DNA from: CAYZPB01 sp964480445
Lineage (GTDB): Bacteria; Bacillota; Bacilli; Tepidibacillales; Tepidibacillaceae
NCBI GenBank assembly: GCA_964480445.1
Contig: CAYZPB010000003.1
Location: forward strand, 1-34,205
Reading direction: 5' to 3'
Length of the DNA stretch: 34,205 nucleotides
Made by a program: the position numbers and the translations under genes. The notes below the pieces were generated by a model. That model searched no databases, was not told the DNA's origin, and saw nothing but the letters and a program-made list of their open reading frames with translations. How positions within the stretch are numbered: the stretch's first letter is position 1; each line of letters begins with the position of its first letter. Below, one piece after another: positions 6,614 to 16,500 of the stretch.

Positions 6614-7807
6614 ATGTTTAATACGATTGAGGAAGCAATCGAGAGTTTACAAGCGGGTGAGATAATTATTGTTGTCGATGATGAGGACCGCGAAAATGAG
6701 GGGGATTTTGTCGCTTTAGCTGAAAAGGTTACAGCCAAAATGGTAAATTTTATGATTACGAAGGGTCGAGGATTGGTCTGTGTACCGATTACGCAGGAAC
6801 GGGCAGATCAATTAGATTTAGCCCAGATGGTAGAGGATAATACCGATAAATATGGTACAGCCTTCACCATCTCGATTGACCACCGAGATAGCAAGACTGG
6901 TATTTCAGCACATGAGCGAGCACATACAATTAAGCAAATGATAAACCCAGCTGTAAGCAGTGATGATTTTCGTCGACCAGGACATATATTTCCGTTAGTT
7001 GCTAAAGCTGGCGGTGTTTTGAGGCGTGCGGGGCATACAGAGGCGGCGATTGATCTTGCGCGTTTGGCTGGTGCCTATCCAGCTGGAATAATCTGCGAAA
7101 TCATCAACGAAGATGGTAGTATGGCACGCGTCCCCGACCTGATAAAGGTTGCAGAGAAGCATGGGCTGAAGATGATAACTGTTGCAGAACTGATTCGCCA
7201 CAGACGTTTTACCGAAAACCTGGTACAGCAAGAGGTTTCGGTAGATTTAGCGACGGAATACGGTGACTTTAAAGCAGTTGTTTATACAAATAAGCTTGAT
7301 AACAAGGAGCATGTCGCTCTGGTTAAGGGCAAAATAGATAAGGAGCGTCCGACACTAGTACGTGTTCATTCAGAGTGTTTTACTGGTGATGTTTTTGCTT
7401 CTCAATTTTGTGATTGTGGTGCTCAATTACATGAAGCCCTACGCAGAATTGAAGAGGAAGAAAACGGGGTTCTTCTGTACATGCGGCAAGAGGGTCGTGG
7501 AATTGGCTTAATTAATAAGCTGAAGGCTTACAATCTTCAAGCTGAGGGACTTGATACTGTGGAGGCTAATCATCACTTAGGTTTCCCTGATGATTTACGC
7601 GATTATGGAATAGGGGCACAGATTTTAAAGGATATAGGGCTTGGCAAAATTCGGTTACTAACAAATAATCCGCGCAAAATAAAGGGTATCGAAGGCTATG
7701 GAATGGAAGTTGTAGAGCGGATTCCAATCGTTATTCCGCCGAATACAAGGAACCTGAAATATTTAAATACTAAAAGGACTAAGCTTGGACATATGCTAGA
7801 TTTATAA
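6614..7807 (+). CDS. ribBA: Bifunctional DHBP synthase / GTP cyclohydrolase II RibBA
   Basis: Makes both early precursors of riboflavin: 3,4-dihydroxy-2-butanone 4-phosphate from ribulose 5-phosphate and the diaminopyrimidine from GTP. Residues 1-200 are the RibB domain, with DDEDRENEGDF at 22-32 and the RRAGHTEAA segment at 137-145. Residues about 205-397 are the RibA domain, with zinc ligands C255, C266 and C268 (SECFTGDVFASQFCDCGAQL) and RQEGRGIGL at 291-299. The 397-residue length fits the fused enzyme of Bacillota. ATG has GGAGGAG upstream. Third gene in the operon, ahead of ribH. Confidence 0.97.
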   Translation: MFNTIEEAIESLQAGEIIIVVDDEDRENEGDFVALAEKVTAKMVNFMITKGRGLVCVPITQERADQLDLAQMVEDNTDKYGTAFTISIDHRDSKTGISAHERAHTIKQMINPAVSSDDFRRPGHIFPLVAKAGGVLRRAGHTEAAIDLARLAGAYPAGIICEIINEDGSMARVPDLIKVAEKHGLKMITVAELIRHRRFTENLVQQEVSVDLATEYGDFKAVVYTNKLDNKEHVALVKGKIDKERPTLVRVHSECFTGDVFASQFCDCGAQLHEALRRIEEEENGVLLYMRQEGRGIGLINKLKAYNLQAEGLDTVEANHHLGFPDDLRDYGIGAQILKDIGLGKIRLLTNNPRKIKGIEGYGMEVVERIPIVIPPNTRNLKYLNTKRTKLGHMLDL

Positions 7808-7834
7808 TAAATATAATATAAGGGGTTGAGAATA

Positions 7835-8302
7835 TTGGGTAAAGTTTATGAAGGAAAATTTAATGGCGAGAATCTTAAGATTGGTATCGTTATTGGTCGT
7901 TTTAATGAGTTTATAACAAGCAAACTATTAAGTGGTGCACTGGATGCTCTTGTACGCCATGGCGTAAAAGAAGAGGATATTGATCAAGTTTGGGTTCCTG
8001 GCGCTTATGAGGTTCCACTGGCGGCGAAAAAAGTGGCAGCAAGCCAGAAGTATGACGCAATAATTACCTTAGCCGCGGTTATTCGCGGGGCCACGCCGCA
8101 TTTTGATTATGTCTCTGCGGAGATAGCAAAAGGTGTTGCAACTTCGGCGATGCAGACCGAGGTGCCAATAATTTTTGGCGTGTTAACAACTGATACTTTA
8201 GAGCAGGCAATCGAACGTGCAGGCTCAAAAGGCGGCAACAAAGGTTGGGACGCAGGTCTTAGTGCAATCGAAATGGCTAATCTTTTTAAGGAACTAAAAT
8301 AA
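7835..8302 (+). CDS. ribH: 6,7-dimethyl-8-ribityllumazine synthase RibH
   Basis: Condenses the diaminopyrimidine and DHBP to lumazine, the substrate of RibE, usually in an icosahedral shell. Family motifs are IGIVIGRFNEFITSKLLSGA (first 20-residue block near 16), VPGAYEVPLAAKK, AAVIRGATPHFDYV and FGVLTTDTLEQAIERAG. I chose TTG 7835, with AGGGG 9 bases upstream, giving MGKVYEGKF and about 155 residues as in homologues; TTG 7826 overlaps the ribosome binding site. Its TAA overlaps the ispH start (TAATG), indicating translational coupling. Confidence 0.96.
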   Translation: MGKVYEGKFNGENLKIGIVIGRFNEFITSKLLSGALDALVRHGVKEEDIDQVWVPGAYEVPLAAKKVAASQKYDAIITLAAVIRGATPHFDYVSAEIAKGVATSAMQTEVPIIFGVLTTDTLEQAIERAGSKGGNKGWDAGLSAIEMANLFKELK

Positions 8303-9249
8303 TGGAAGTAAGAAAGATTACACCACGCGGATATTGTTATGGAGTTGTTGATGCCGTTGTTGTTGCACAGAACGTGGCGCTTAATCCTAATGTAAAAAGG
8401 CCAATTTACATTCTTGGGATGTTAGTTCATAATCAATATGTAGTTGATGCCTTAAAAAAAATAGGGGTAGTTTCACTCGATGGTGAAGATCGTCTTGCCT
8501 TGTTGGACCAAATTGAAGATGGGACGGTTATTCTAACAGCGCACGGAGTTTCGCCAGCAGTGCGACAAAAGGCCTTAGAAAAAGGTTTAACGGTTGTCGA
8601 TGCTACATGCCCTGACGTAGCGCGAACTCATACCTTGATTAAAGATATGGTTTTAGAGGGCTATGAAATTATCTATATTGGTAGACACGGGCATCCTGAA
8701 CCTGAGGGTGCAATTGGTGTTGCGCCAGGGAAAGTTCATCTTGTGACCTGCGTTGAGGATGTTGCTCATCTACAGATTAAAGCAGAGCAGATAATAATAA
8801 CGAATCAGACGACCATGAGTCAGTGGGATATTTTTGATGTAGTAGAAGCAGCGCTTGAGAAATATCCACAGGCTGAAGTTTATAATGAAATTTGCATGGC
8901 AACACAAGAGAGACAAGAAGCAGTTGCGCAGCAGGCCCGGGGTTGTGATATCGTAATTGTAGTTGGAGATCCGCGCAGTAATAATACGCGGCGTTTGGCA
9001 AAGGTTGCTGAGGAAGCAGCTAAGGTTAAAGCTTACCGTATAGAACAGCTTGGGGAGCTAGAGCTAGAGTGGCTGAAAGGAGTTAAGTGTATTGGTGTGA
9101 CGTCAGGTGCTTCAACACCAACTTATTTAACACGGCAAGTAATTAACTTTCTTGAGCAGTATGACGAGAATGACCCCGATACCTGGACGGAAAAAAATAG
9201 TTTAGATTTAGCAAGGATTCTACCGCGAATTAAAGTGAGGAAGGATTAG
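8302..9249 (+). CDS. ispH: 4-hydroxy-3-methylbut-2-enyl diphosphate reductase IspH
   Basis: Last enzyme of the MEP isoprenoid pathway, an Fe-S reductase giving IPP and DMAPP. The three cluster cysteines are C12 (GYCYGV), C103 (DATCPDV) and C198 (EICMATQERQ). Other conserved parts are MLVHN near 40, AHGVSPAV near 80, GRHGHPEPEGAIG near 127 and NQTTMSQW near 168. At 315 residues it is a stand-alone IspH, not the fusion to ribosomal protein S1 seen in some Clostridia. Its ATG overlaps the ribH stop, so it is translated as part of the riboflavin operon and may fall under FMN control. Confidence 0.97.
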   Translation: MEVRKITPRGYCYGVVDAVVVAQNVALNPNVKRPIYILGMLVHNQYVVDALKKIGVVSLDGEDRLALLDQIEDGTVILTAHGVSPAVRQKALEKGLTVVDATCPDVARTHTLIKDMVLEGYEIIYIGRHGHPEPEGAIGVAPGKVHLVTCVEDVAHLQIKAEQIIITNQTTMSQWDIFDVVEAALEKYPQAEVYNEICMATQERQEAVAQQARGCDIVIVVGDPRSNNTRRLAKVAEEAAKVKAYRIEQLGELELEWLKGVKCIGVTSGASTPTYLTRQVINFLEQYDENDPDTWTEKNSLDLARILPRIKVRKD

Positions 9250-9277
9250 TTTCTGAAAACTAAGGGGATGGTAGCGG

Positions 9278-9949
9278 ATGAACAAAGTAAGAATTGCAAT
9301 TTTAATAATGATATTTTTGGCGGTCTGGGGTTTGAGTGTGTTTATTGCAAAAGATGGTGAGCAAACGGGGTCGCCTAACACCTTGCCTATAATTCCGGAA
9401 GAAACTAAAAAGATCGTGATGCTTGACCCAGGACATGGTGGAAAAGATCATGGTGCTGAAAGCATTTCTGGTGTTAGTGAGAAAATATTAAATTTGAGTA
9501 TTGCTCTTAAGGTAGCAAGCTTATTAGAAGATGACGATAGAATTGAGATTATTTTAACGCGCGATGATGATGTGTATTACTCACCAGAGTATCGCTACCA
9601 ACTGGGTAATAGACTTGAAGCAGATGTTTTTATTTCAATCCATCATAACGCATGTGAGGACCTAGTATCCGTATCAGGGGTAGAAAGTTTTTATTATCGT
9701 GAAGATAGCATAGAGTTAGCAGAAACTCTCCATGATAAGCTTTTAGCTGCGACAAAATTTAGAGACCGCGGTGTTATAAAAAGTAACTATAAAGTAGTTA
9801 AGTATACGAAAATGCCTGCAGTCTTGTTAGAGATTGGCTATCTAACTGACCTTCAGCAAGAACAGTACTTACTTGATCCAGCAAATCAAGATCTTATTGC
9901 AGAAGCAATTGCGGAAGGGATTAGGGATTATTTTGATTTAAGTAAATAA
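9278..9949 (+). CDS. N-acetylmuramoyl-L-alanine amidase (Amidase_3, CwlD-like)
   Basis: Cleaves the bond between muramic acid and the peptide stem of peptidoglycan, outside the membrane. An N-terminal signal/anchor helix at about 6-24 is followed by a single catalytic domain. Zinc ligands are H53 (DPGHGGKDHG), E68 (VSEKILN) and H122 (SIHHNA); the catalytic Glu is E185 in VLLEIGYLTD. At 223 residues with no repeat domains it resembles CwlD, the spore-cortex amidase, but a general autolysin role is equally possible. ATG has AAGGGG about 10 bases upstream. It begins 28 bases after ispH and may be read from the same transcript. The 153-base gap after it shows no clear terminator or promoter. Confidence 0.9.
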   Translation: MNKVRIAILIMIFLAVWGLSVFIAKDGEQTGSPNTLPIIPEETKKIVMLDPGHGGKDHGAESISGVSEKILNLSIALKVASLLEDDDRIEIILTRDDDVYYSPEYRYQLGNRLEADVFISIHHNACEDLVSVSGVESFYYREDSIELAETLHDKLLAATKFRDRGVIKSNYKVVKYTKMPAVLLEIGYLTDLQQEQYLLDPANQDLIAEAIAEGIRDYFDLSK

Positions 9950-10102
9950 GACTAGTTTTGAGTAAAAAAAGTATTGAATTATGGAATTTCTCCTTTCTAC
10001 ATCCCCCCGTAGGGCTTGTTGCAACGCAAAAGAGTTGATAAAATTCTATCTGTTAGAAACATCGATCTATAAATCATATAAAAACAAAAAGGAAGTAGAA
10101 GA

Positions 10103-11215
10103 ATGAGACAACTGCTGATATTTATGCTATCTCTTATAATGTTATTAAATTTGACTGCTTGTGGTAACCAAGTTGGTGGGAACAGCGTCGATGATGGTGA
10201 AAAGATAGAGACCAGAAAAATTATTGATATGGTTGGAAGAGAGGTAGAAATACCTGTTAAAGTAGATAGCATTATTACGTTAGCATCCTACGCACCGCGG
10301 ATTGCGGCATATCTTGATGTTATGGATATGCAAGTGGGTGCCGAACAGTTTATTGATGACGGCATTAATATGCGGCTTGATTATCTTCCGGTTAATTATG
10401 AGCACCTAAGTCAACAGGCAATTGTTGGTGAAGGCGGTGGAACGATTAATAATGGTTATCCTGAGGAAATTATTATGGCTGCGCCCGATGTCATCCTTGC
10501 TGGTTTTAATTCTGAATCAGCTGAGCAACTACAAAAACAGACGGGTATACCGGTAGTATCTGTAATACATGAGACTGGTCTAGCCCATGAATCTTTCTAT
10601 CAGGCAATGCGTATTTTTGCTGATGTAGTAGGTGCTGAGGAACGATGTGAGGAATTGTTAGCATATACTGACTCGCTACTTAAAGATTTAAATCAACGCA
10701 CCATTTTTATTGCTGATGAAGACAAACCAAGCGCCTATGCGGGAGCAGTAACCTTTAGCGGTAGACGAGGAATAGCTGGTACCTATTCAGAGTTTGATGT
10801 TTTCAACTCAATCAATGCAAGAAATGTTGCGACCAGGGCAGGCATAAGTGGTTTTTACGAGACAGATTTAGAAGCGCTTGCTAAGTGGGATCCAGATATA
10901 ATTTTTCTTGACCCAGGTAATATGGATTTAGTTAATGAGGAGTATCGTACAAAGACAAGGTTTTTCGACTCATTGAGTGCCGTTAAAAATGGTAATGTTT
11001 ATGCAATGCCTGCATTTAATTATATGGGAACAAATATTAGCTATGCCTTTATTAATGCTTACTATGCTGGGATGATTCTTTTTCCTGAACAATTTGCAGA
11101 TGTGGAGATTGCTGATAAAGCTGCTGAGATTCTTGTTACATTTCTTGGAGCAAACACTTACGATGAAATGGCAGCAGCAGGTCTGAAATATGAGCCGATT
11201 AAGATAGGTGAGTAG
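10103..11215 (+). CDS. ABC importer substrate-binding lipoprotein (Peripla_BP_2, iron-siderophore/cobalamin type)
   Basis: A 370-residue binding protein anchored by a lipobox L17-T-A-C20 after a hydrophobic signal. The family N-terminus RKIIDMVGREVEIP starts near 37. Other family features are APDVILAGF near 131, a helix linking the two lobes near 160-195, and KWDPDIIFLDPG near 256. Its permease and ATPase follow at 3 bases and then an ATGA overlap, giving a complete FecBCD/BtuFCD-type importer. The ligand is uncertain: Fe(III)-chelate, heme, cobalamin and molybdate/tungstate binding proteins share this fold. No cobalamin riboswitch is visible upstream, so a metal chelate seems somewhat more likely. 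Confidence 0.9.
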   Translation: MRQLLIFMLSLIMLLNLTACGNQVGGNSVDDGEKIETRKIIDMVGREVEIPVKVDSIITLASYAPRIAAYLDVMDMQVGAEQFIDDGINMRLDYLPVNYEHLSQQAIVGEGGGTINNGYPEEIIMAAPDVILAGFNSESAEQLQKQTGIPVVSVIHETGLAHESFYQAMRIFADVVGAEERCEELLAYTDSLLKDLNQRTIFIADEDKPSAYAGAVTFSGRRGIAGTYSEFDVFNSINARNVATRAGISGFYETDLEALAKWDPDIIFLDPGNMDLVNEEYRTKTRFFDSLSAVKNGNVYAMPAFNYMGTNISYAFINAYYAGMILFPEQFADVEIADKAAEILVTFLGANTYDEMAAAGLKYEPIKIGE

Positions 11216-11218
11216 AGG

Positions 11219-12301
11219 ATGGAATCAGTTAAACAAATAGCAAGTGATAGTAATATATATCAAAAACATATCGGCAAAAAGTGGCTTTTTTTCTTTTTGC
11301 TGATTTTTATTCTGTTTATAACCGCCTTAATCTCAATTTCCATCGGCTCATCTGGACTGTCATTAAGTCAAATTATACGAGCGCTATTTGGCGGCGGTGA
11401 TGATTTAAGTAGAGGAATTCTCTGGAATGTACGGATGCCACGAGTGGCGACAGCGATTGGTGTAGGTGTTGCACTGGCTCTTGCAGGCTGTATCATGCAA
11501 AATGTTTTGCGCAACCCACTTGCCTCTGCCTCGACACTAGGTGTAATGCAGGGTGCATCGTTTGGTGCAGCAGTTGCGATTATATATTTTCAAGCCGGAG
11601 TAACGGTAAGCAGTACAGCCGGTGCAAGCATCGCTATCTCAAATCCTTACATAGTTGTAATTAGTGCCTTTATCGGGGGAATTATAACGACAACAATTAT
11701 CTTACTCTTGGCGCGTGTGGCTGGTATATCCCCGACAACAATGATTCTTGCAGGTGTCGCTATCGGGGCTATGTTTACGGGTGCAACAACTATCATCCAA
11801 TATTTTAGTGATGATACGATGGTTGCTTCTGTTGTCTATTGGACCTTTGGAAATCTTGGTAGGGCTGGCTGGAATGAAATCGGCTTAATCTACCTTGTCT
11901 GTGCCCTGGCTTTAATATATTTTATCTATAATCGTTGGAACTATAATGCCTTGGAGAGTGGTACCAATACAGCTAAAAGTTTAGGAGTGAATGTTAACAG
12001 TCTTATTATTATTAGTATGATTGTTGCAACCTTGATTGCGGCAACCGCAGTTGCCTTTGTAGGTACCATCGGTTTTGTTGGCTTAATTGCGCCACACATT
12101 GTTCGCCGTTTTATTGGTAATGACTATCGTTATTTAATTCCTTGTTCAGCCGTAATGGGGGCCATCATTATGCTAATAGCCGATTTGGTTTCTCGTGTAA
12201 TTATTATGCCAGCAATTCTGCCGATCGGTGCAATCACCACCTTTATTGGTGCGCCATTGTTCCTATATTTAATTATTAGAAAAGGAAAAGGATTAGAATG
12301 A
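11219..12301 (+). CDS. ABC importer permease, FecCD/BtuC family
   Basis: The membrane subunit of the importer: 360 residues, about ten hydrophobic helices. FecCD family motifs are LWNVRMPRVATAIGVGVALALAG (split: R65-P67 region, near 62), MQNVLRNPLASASTLGV near 93, and GTIGFVGLIAPHIVRRFIG near 280, which contacts the ATPase. Its start is 3 bases after the lipoprotein stop, and its TGA overlaps the ATPase ATG. An N-terminal cytoplasmic stretch of about 25 polar residues precedes helix 1. Confidence 0.94.
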   Translation: MESVKQIASDSNIYQKHIGKKWLFFFLLIFILFITALISISIGSSGLSLSQIIRALFGGGDDLSRGILWNVRMPRVATAIGVGVALALAGCIMQNVLRNPLASASTLGVMQGASFGAAVAIIYFQAGVTVSSTAGASIAISNPYIVVISAFIGGIITTTIILLLARVAGISPTTMILAGVAIGAMFTGATTIIQYFSDDTMVASVVYWTFGNLGRAGWNEIGLIYLVCALALIYFIYNRWNYNALESGTNTAKSLGVNVNSLIIISMIVATLIAATAVAFVGTIGFVGLIAPHIVRRFIGNDYRYLIPCSAVMGAIIMLIADLVSRVIIMPAILPIGAITTFIGAPLFLYLIIRKGKGLE

Positions 12302-13047
12302 TTGAGATTAGGGATATTTCATTTTTTTATGGGAAAAAACAAATATTAAAAGATATAAGTTTCGATGTTGAGCGGGGGCACTGTGTTGGTGTGCTTGGTA
12401 ATAATGGCGCAGGAAAAAGCACATTAATTACCTGTCTTAACAGAATTCGCACGCCCAAAACTGGTAGTGTTAAGATCGGTAATAAGGATATTCTAAAAAT
12501 GAGTCGTTTAGATATTGCGCGTCATATCTCTTATGTAGCACAAAAAAACGAAATGAGTCAGATTACCGTATTTGATACGATTTTACTTGGTCGCAAACCC
12601 TATATTCAATGGTCCATTAGTCAAGAGGACATTGATATAGTTGAGCAAGCGATTGAACGATTAGGCTTGTCAGAATTTAAACTGCGACTTGTGAATCAAC
12701 TTTCTGGGGGCGAGCTACAAAAAGTAATGCTAGCACGCGCATTAGTTCAGCAACCACAGCTATTACTTCTTGATGAACCGACGAGTAATCTTGACCCGAA
12801 AAATCAGCATGAGATGATGAAACTAGTTTATGAGCTGACGAAGAAAGAGCAGATTAGTTCTATAATAGTGCTACATGACCTAACATTGGCATTACGCTAT
12901 TGTGATCGCTTTCTGTTTATTAAAGAGGGTAGGGTCCACCAATATGGTGATGAATCAGTAGTAACAGCGGAGACGCTTTCAGAAGTGTATGGTATTGAAG
13001 CAACGGTTGAGCTCGTTAATGGTAGGAAAATTGCAGTAATTGGTTAA
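12298..13047 (+). CDS. ABC importer ATPase, FepC/BtuD family
   Basis: The cytoplasmic nucleotide-binding subunit, 249 residues. Walker A is GNNGAGKST near 35, the signature is LSGGELQK near 139, Walker B is LLLLDEPTSNLD near 159 and the switch His is in VLHDLTLAL near 195. The ATGA overlap with the permease indicates tight coupling. The operon ends at the hairpin beginning 13067. Confidence 0.95.
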   Translation: MIEIRDISFFYGKKQILKDISFDVERGHCVGVLGNNGAGKSTLITCLNRIRTPKTGSVKIGNKDILKMSRLDIARHISYVAQKNEMSQITVFDTILLGRKPYIQWSISQEDIDIVEQAIERLGLSEFKLRLVNQLSGGELQKVMLARALVQQPQLLLLDEPTSNLDPKNQHEMMKLVYELTKKEQISSIIVLHDLTLALRYCDRFLFIKEGRVHQYGDESVVTAETLSEVYGIEATVELVNGRKIAVIG

Positions 13048-13066
13048 TAATTAGCTAGTTAAGTAA

Positions 13067-13103
13067 AAAAGAGAGATTGTCGATAACAGACAACCTCTCT
13101 TTT
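13067..13103. terminator. Bidirectional intrinsic terminator between the ABC operon and the thioesterase gene
   Basis: AAAAGAGAGATTGTC (13067-13081) pairs with GACAACCTCTCTTTT (13089-13103), with one A-C mismatch, around GATAACA. A-runs on one side and T-runs on the other let it serve both the plus-strand importer operon and the minus-strand thioesterase/pyruvate carboxylase pair. Confidence 0.88.
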
Positions 13104-13106
13104 AAC

Positions 13107-13526
13107 TTATAATCCCAGACTCTCTCTTTTACTATAAGCTTTTTCTAAAAAACGCTCATTATCTACAATAAACCGCTCGTGGACTCCCTCGCTAATTAAT
13201 TCTTTTTCATTACGTGCAGCGATTGAAAAGATAAGCTTGCGTCCATCTACACCGATTAATTCGGCATATGCCGTAACAGTCATCCCGATTGGTGTCGCTG
13301 CAATATGGTTAACATTTACGACTGTACCAACGCTGTTCCAGCCCTCTGGCAGAGATGGTTGCACTGCATCGACCGCCGATTGTTCCATTAGAGCAATAAT
13401 AGCAGGTGTTGAGACAACCTCTAGATTAGTATCATCAATTCCTTTAGCGGTATCTTCAAAATGTACGACTAGCATTCGTGCAGAATTAAGTCCTACATCT
13501 AGATTAAATTCATTCTCATAAGCCAT
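13107..13526 (-). CDS. Hot-dog thioesterase of the FlK (fluoroacetyl-CoA thioesterase-like) family
   Basis: A 139-residue single hot-dog domain. T40 (VVSTPAII), E48 (LMEQSAVD) and H74 (NVNHIAATP) have the same spacing as the catalytic Thr42/Glu50/His76 of Streptomyces FlK. Family members hydrolyse small acyl-CoAs; the substrate here is unknown and resistance to fluoroacetate should not be assumed. The ATG follows the pyruvate carboxylase stop by 19 bases on the same strand, so the two form a likely operon. A role in hydrolysing an acyl-CoA linked to carboxylase metabolism is only a guess. Confidence 0.85.
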   Translation of the reverse strand: MAYENEFNLDVGLNSARMLVVHFEDTAKGIDDTNLEVVSTPAIIALMEQSAVDAVQPSLPEGWNSVGTVVNVNHIAATPIGMTVTAYAELIGVDGRKLIFSIAARNEKELISEGVHERFIVDNERFLEKAYSKRESLGL

Positions 13527-13545
13527 TTACTCACCACTCCCTCTT

Positions 13546-16500
13546 TTATTTTTTCTCTAACTCGATTAATAAATCACTTGTTTCAATAATATCGTCCGGA
13601 GCAACATAAATTTCCACGATAGTAGCATCAAAGCTAGCCTGAATCGCGGTCTCCATCTTCATAGTTTCGGTAATAATTAAGGTGTCACCTTTTTTAACCT
13701 GCTCACCTTTTGCCACTAATAATTTCAATACCTTACCTGGCATTGATGCCCCAACGTGATTAGGGTTATTAGTCTCAGCTTTTGGAACTAACTCCGTTGC
13801 CACATTAGCATGTATATCCTTAATAATAACTTCACGCGGCACACCATTAAGTTCGAAATAAACAGTACGAGTACCGTCGCTATGAACCTTACCTAACTGA
13901 GTAAGTGAAATTATTAAGGTTTTGCCTTGTTCTATCTCTACTGAAATTTTTTCGCCTAGCCGCATTCCGTAGAAAAAGGTCGGAGTATCAATACATGAGA
14001 CGTTACCATACGTGCTTAGATGTTTATCGTACTCTAAGAAAACCGCTGGATAGAGTAAATATGAAAGCACATCTCGCAGTGAGACTTCGTGTTCCACCTT
14101 ATCGATAAGTTCTTTTGCTGTAGCAGTAAGATCTACTTCTTCAAGCAGTTCACCTGGTCTAACGGTAATTGGCTCGCGGTCCTTTAAAATGATTTTTTGT
14201 AGCTCAGCTGGAAAACCGCCGTATGGTTGACCAAGATAACCTTGGAAAAATTCAATCACTGAATTAGGAAAGGAGATTGTATCTCCTTTTTCCATCACAT
14301 CGGCCTCCGATAGATTGTTCTGGACCATAAAGAGAGCCATATCACCGACAACCTTTGACGTCGGCGTAACTTTAATTATATCGCCAAACATTCTGTTTAC
14401 AGTTGTATAGGTTGACTTAATCTCTTCAAAACGTTCACCTAAACCTACAGCAGAAGCCTGCACCATCAGGTTGCTGTATTGGCCACCTGGCATCTCGTGT
14501 TTATAAACTTCTGCACTTGTTGAGTTAAGGTTGCTTTCAAAACCCTGATAGTATTTGCGGACATCCTCCCAGTAATTGCTGAGTTTTTGTAAGTTATCAA
14601 GATTGAGATTAGTATCTCTTTCGTGTCCCTCAAGTACAGCCACAAGTCCGTTTAGACTTGGATGGGAAGTTAAGCCAGACATTGAACTAAAAGCTACGTC
14701 GACAATATCTACATTAGCCTCAATTCCTTTAAGAAGTGTTGCCTGTCCATTCCCGCTCGTATCATGTGTATGCAGCTGAATTGGCACCCCAACTTCTTCT
14801 TTAAGTGCCTTAACAAGCTTGTAGGCTGCAAAAGGTTTTAACAACCCAGCCATATCCTTGATTGCAATTATATTTGCGCCCGCATGCTCAAGCTCTTTTG
14901 CGAGGTTTACGTAGTAGTTCAGACTATACTTATCTCGTTTCGGATCGGTTATATCGCCAGCGTAGCAGATAGCTGCTTCAGCTATTTTACCAGCTTCGCG
15001 AACTGTATCTATTGATAGGCGAATATTTTCAACCCAATTCAGGCTATCAAACACTCTAAATACATCGATGCCAGACGCCGCAGACTCGGCTATAAAGGCT
15101 TTCAACACGTTATCCGGGTAGTTGGTATAACCAACAGCATTAGCGCCTCTAAGGAGCATTTGAAAGAGAATGTTAGGCATTTTCGAACGTAACTCGTCTA
15201 GTCGATCCCATGGTGACTCCTTGAGAAAGCGAAAAGACGTATCAAAGGTTGCCCCTCCCCACATCTCAACAGAGAAAAGTTCCGGAGCTAGTTTAGCAGT
15301 TGCGTCAGCAACTTTCACCATATCAGTAGTTCTAAGCCGTGTAGCTAGTAAGGACTGATGTCCATCGCGCATAGTTGTATCTGTTAGAAGTACTTTTTTC
15401 TGGTCAAGAATCCACTGAGAAAATTTTTCTACACCTAGCTCGTCTAGTAATTGCTTCGTGCCTACAGGACAGGCTGAATCAATATCCACTAACGGCAAGC
15501 GCGGATTATCAAAGTGTGGTTTATCGATACCTTTTATATTTGGGTAGCCGTTAACTGTTACATCAGCTACATATGTTATTATTTTTGTTGCCCGATCGCG
15601 GCGAACAGGTAATTCAAATAGTTCTTGATGTGTATCAATAAAGGTTGTACTATAATTCCCACTTAAAAAGTTAGGGTGTTGAACAACATTTAATAAGAAG
15701 AGTATATTTGTTTTAACACCACGGACTCGGAACTCCTTAAGGGTTCGCGCCATTTTTGCCGCCGCATCTTTAGGCGATGGACCATGTGAGGAAACCTTAA
15801 CTAGTAAAGAATCATAGTGTGGTGAAATGATTGCACCAGGAAAGGCGCTACCAGCATCAAGGCGAATGCCAAATCCACTTGCCGAACGATAAACATTGAT
15901 TCTACCGTAATCTGGCATGAAATTATTTTCCGGATCCTCAGTAGTGATTCGGCACTGAATAGCATAGCCATTCACTTTAATCGCTTCTTGCGACTCTATC
16001 CTAATTTCCTCATGATCCAGTGGATATCCTTCAGCGATTTTAATCTGTGTTGCCACAATATCGATTCCCGTAATCATTTCGGTAATAGTGTGCTCGACTT
16101 GAATTCTAGGGTTAACCTCAATAAAATAAAACTCATCATTAGCTACGAGGAACTCAACTGTTCCAGCATTTATATAGCCGACATTTTTCATTAATTTTAA
16201 GGCCGCTCCAGTTATCTGGCATCTCAGCTCAGACGACAAGGAAAATGAAGGTGCAACTTCAACAACTTTCTGATGACGTCGTTGAATCGAACAATCTCGT
16301 TCATAAAGATGAACAACATTACCATGCTGGTCACCAATAATTTGTACTTCAATATGTTTAGGTTCAACTAAGAATTTTTCAACATAGACTTCGTCATTAC
16401 CAAAAACGGACTTGGCCTCTGAACGTGCACGTTCGATCGCATGTGCTAGATCATCACCTGCATGAACAATACGCATACCACGTCCACCGCCACCAGAGGT

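Noticed and set aside
9950..10102. Possible cobalamin or other riboswitch before the ABC importer
   Set aside because: The gap holds a C-run and an 8-base GTTGCAAC palindrome but no cobalamin-box or other aptamer blocks.
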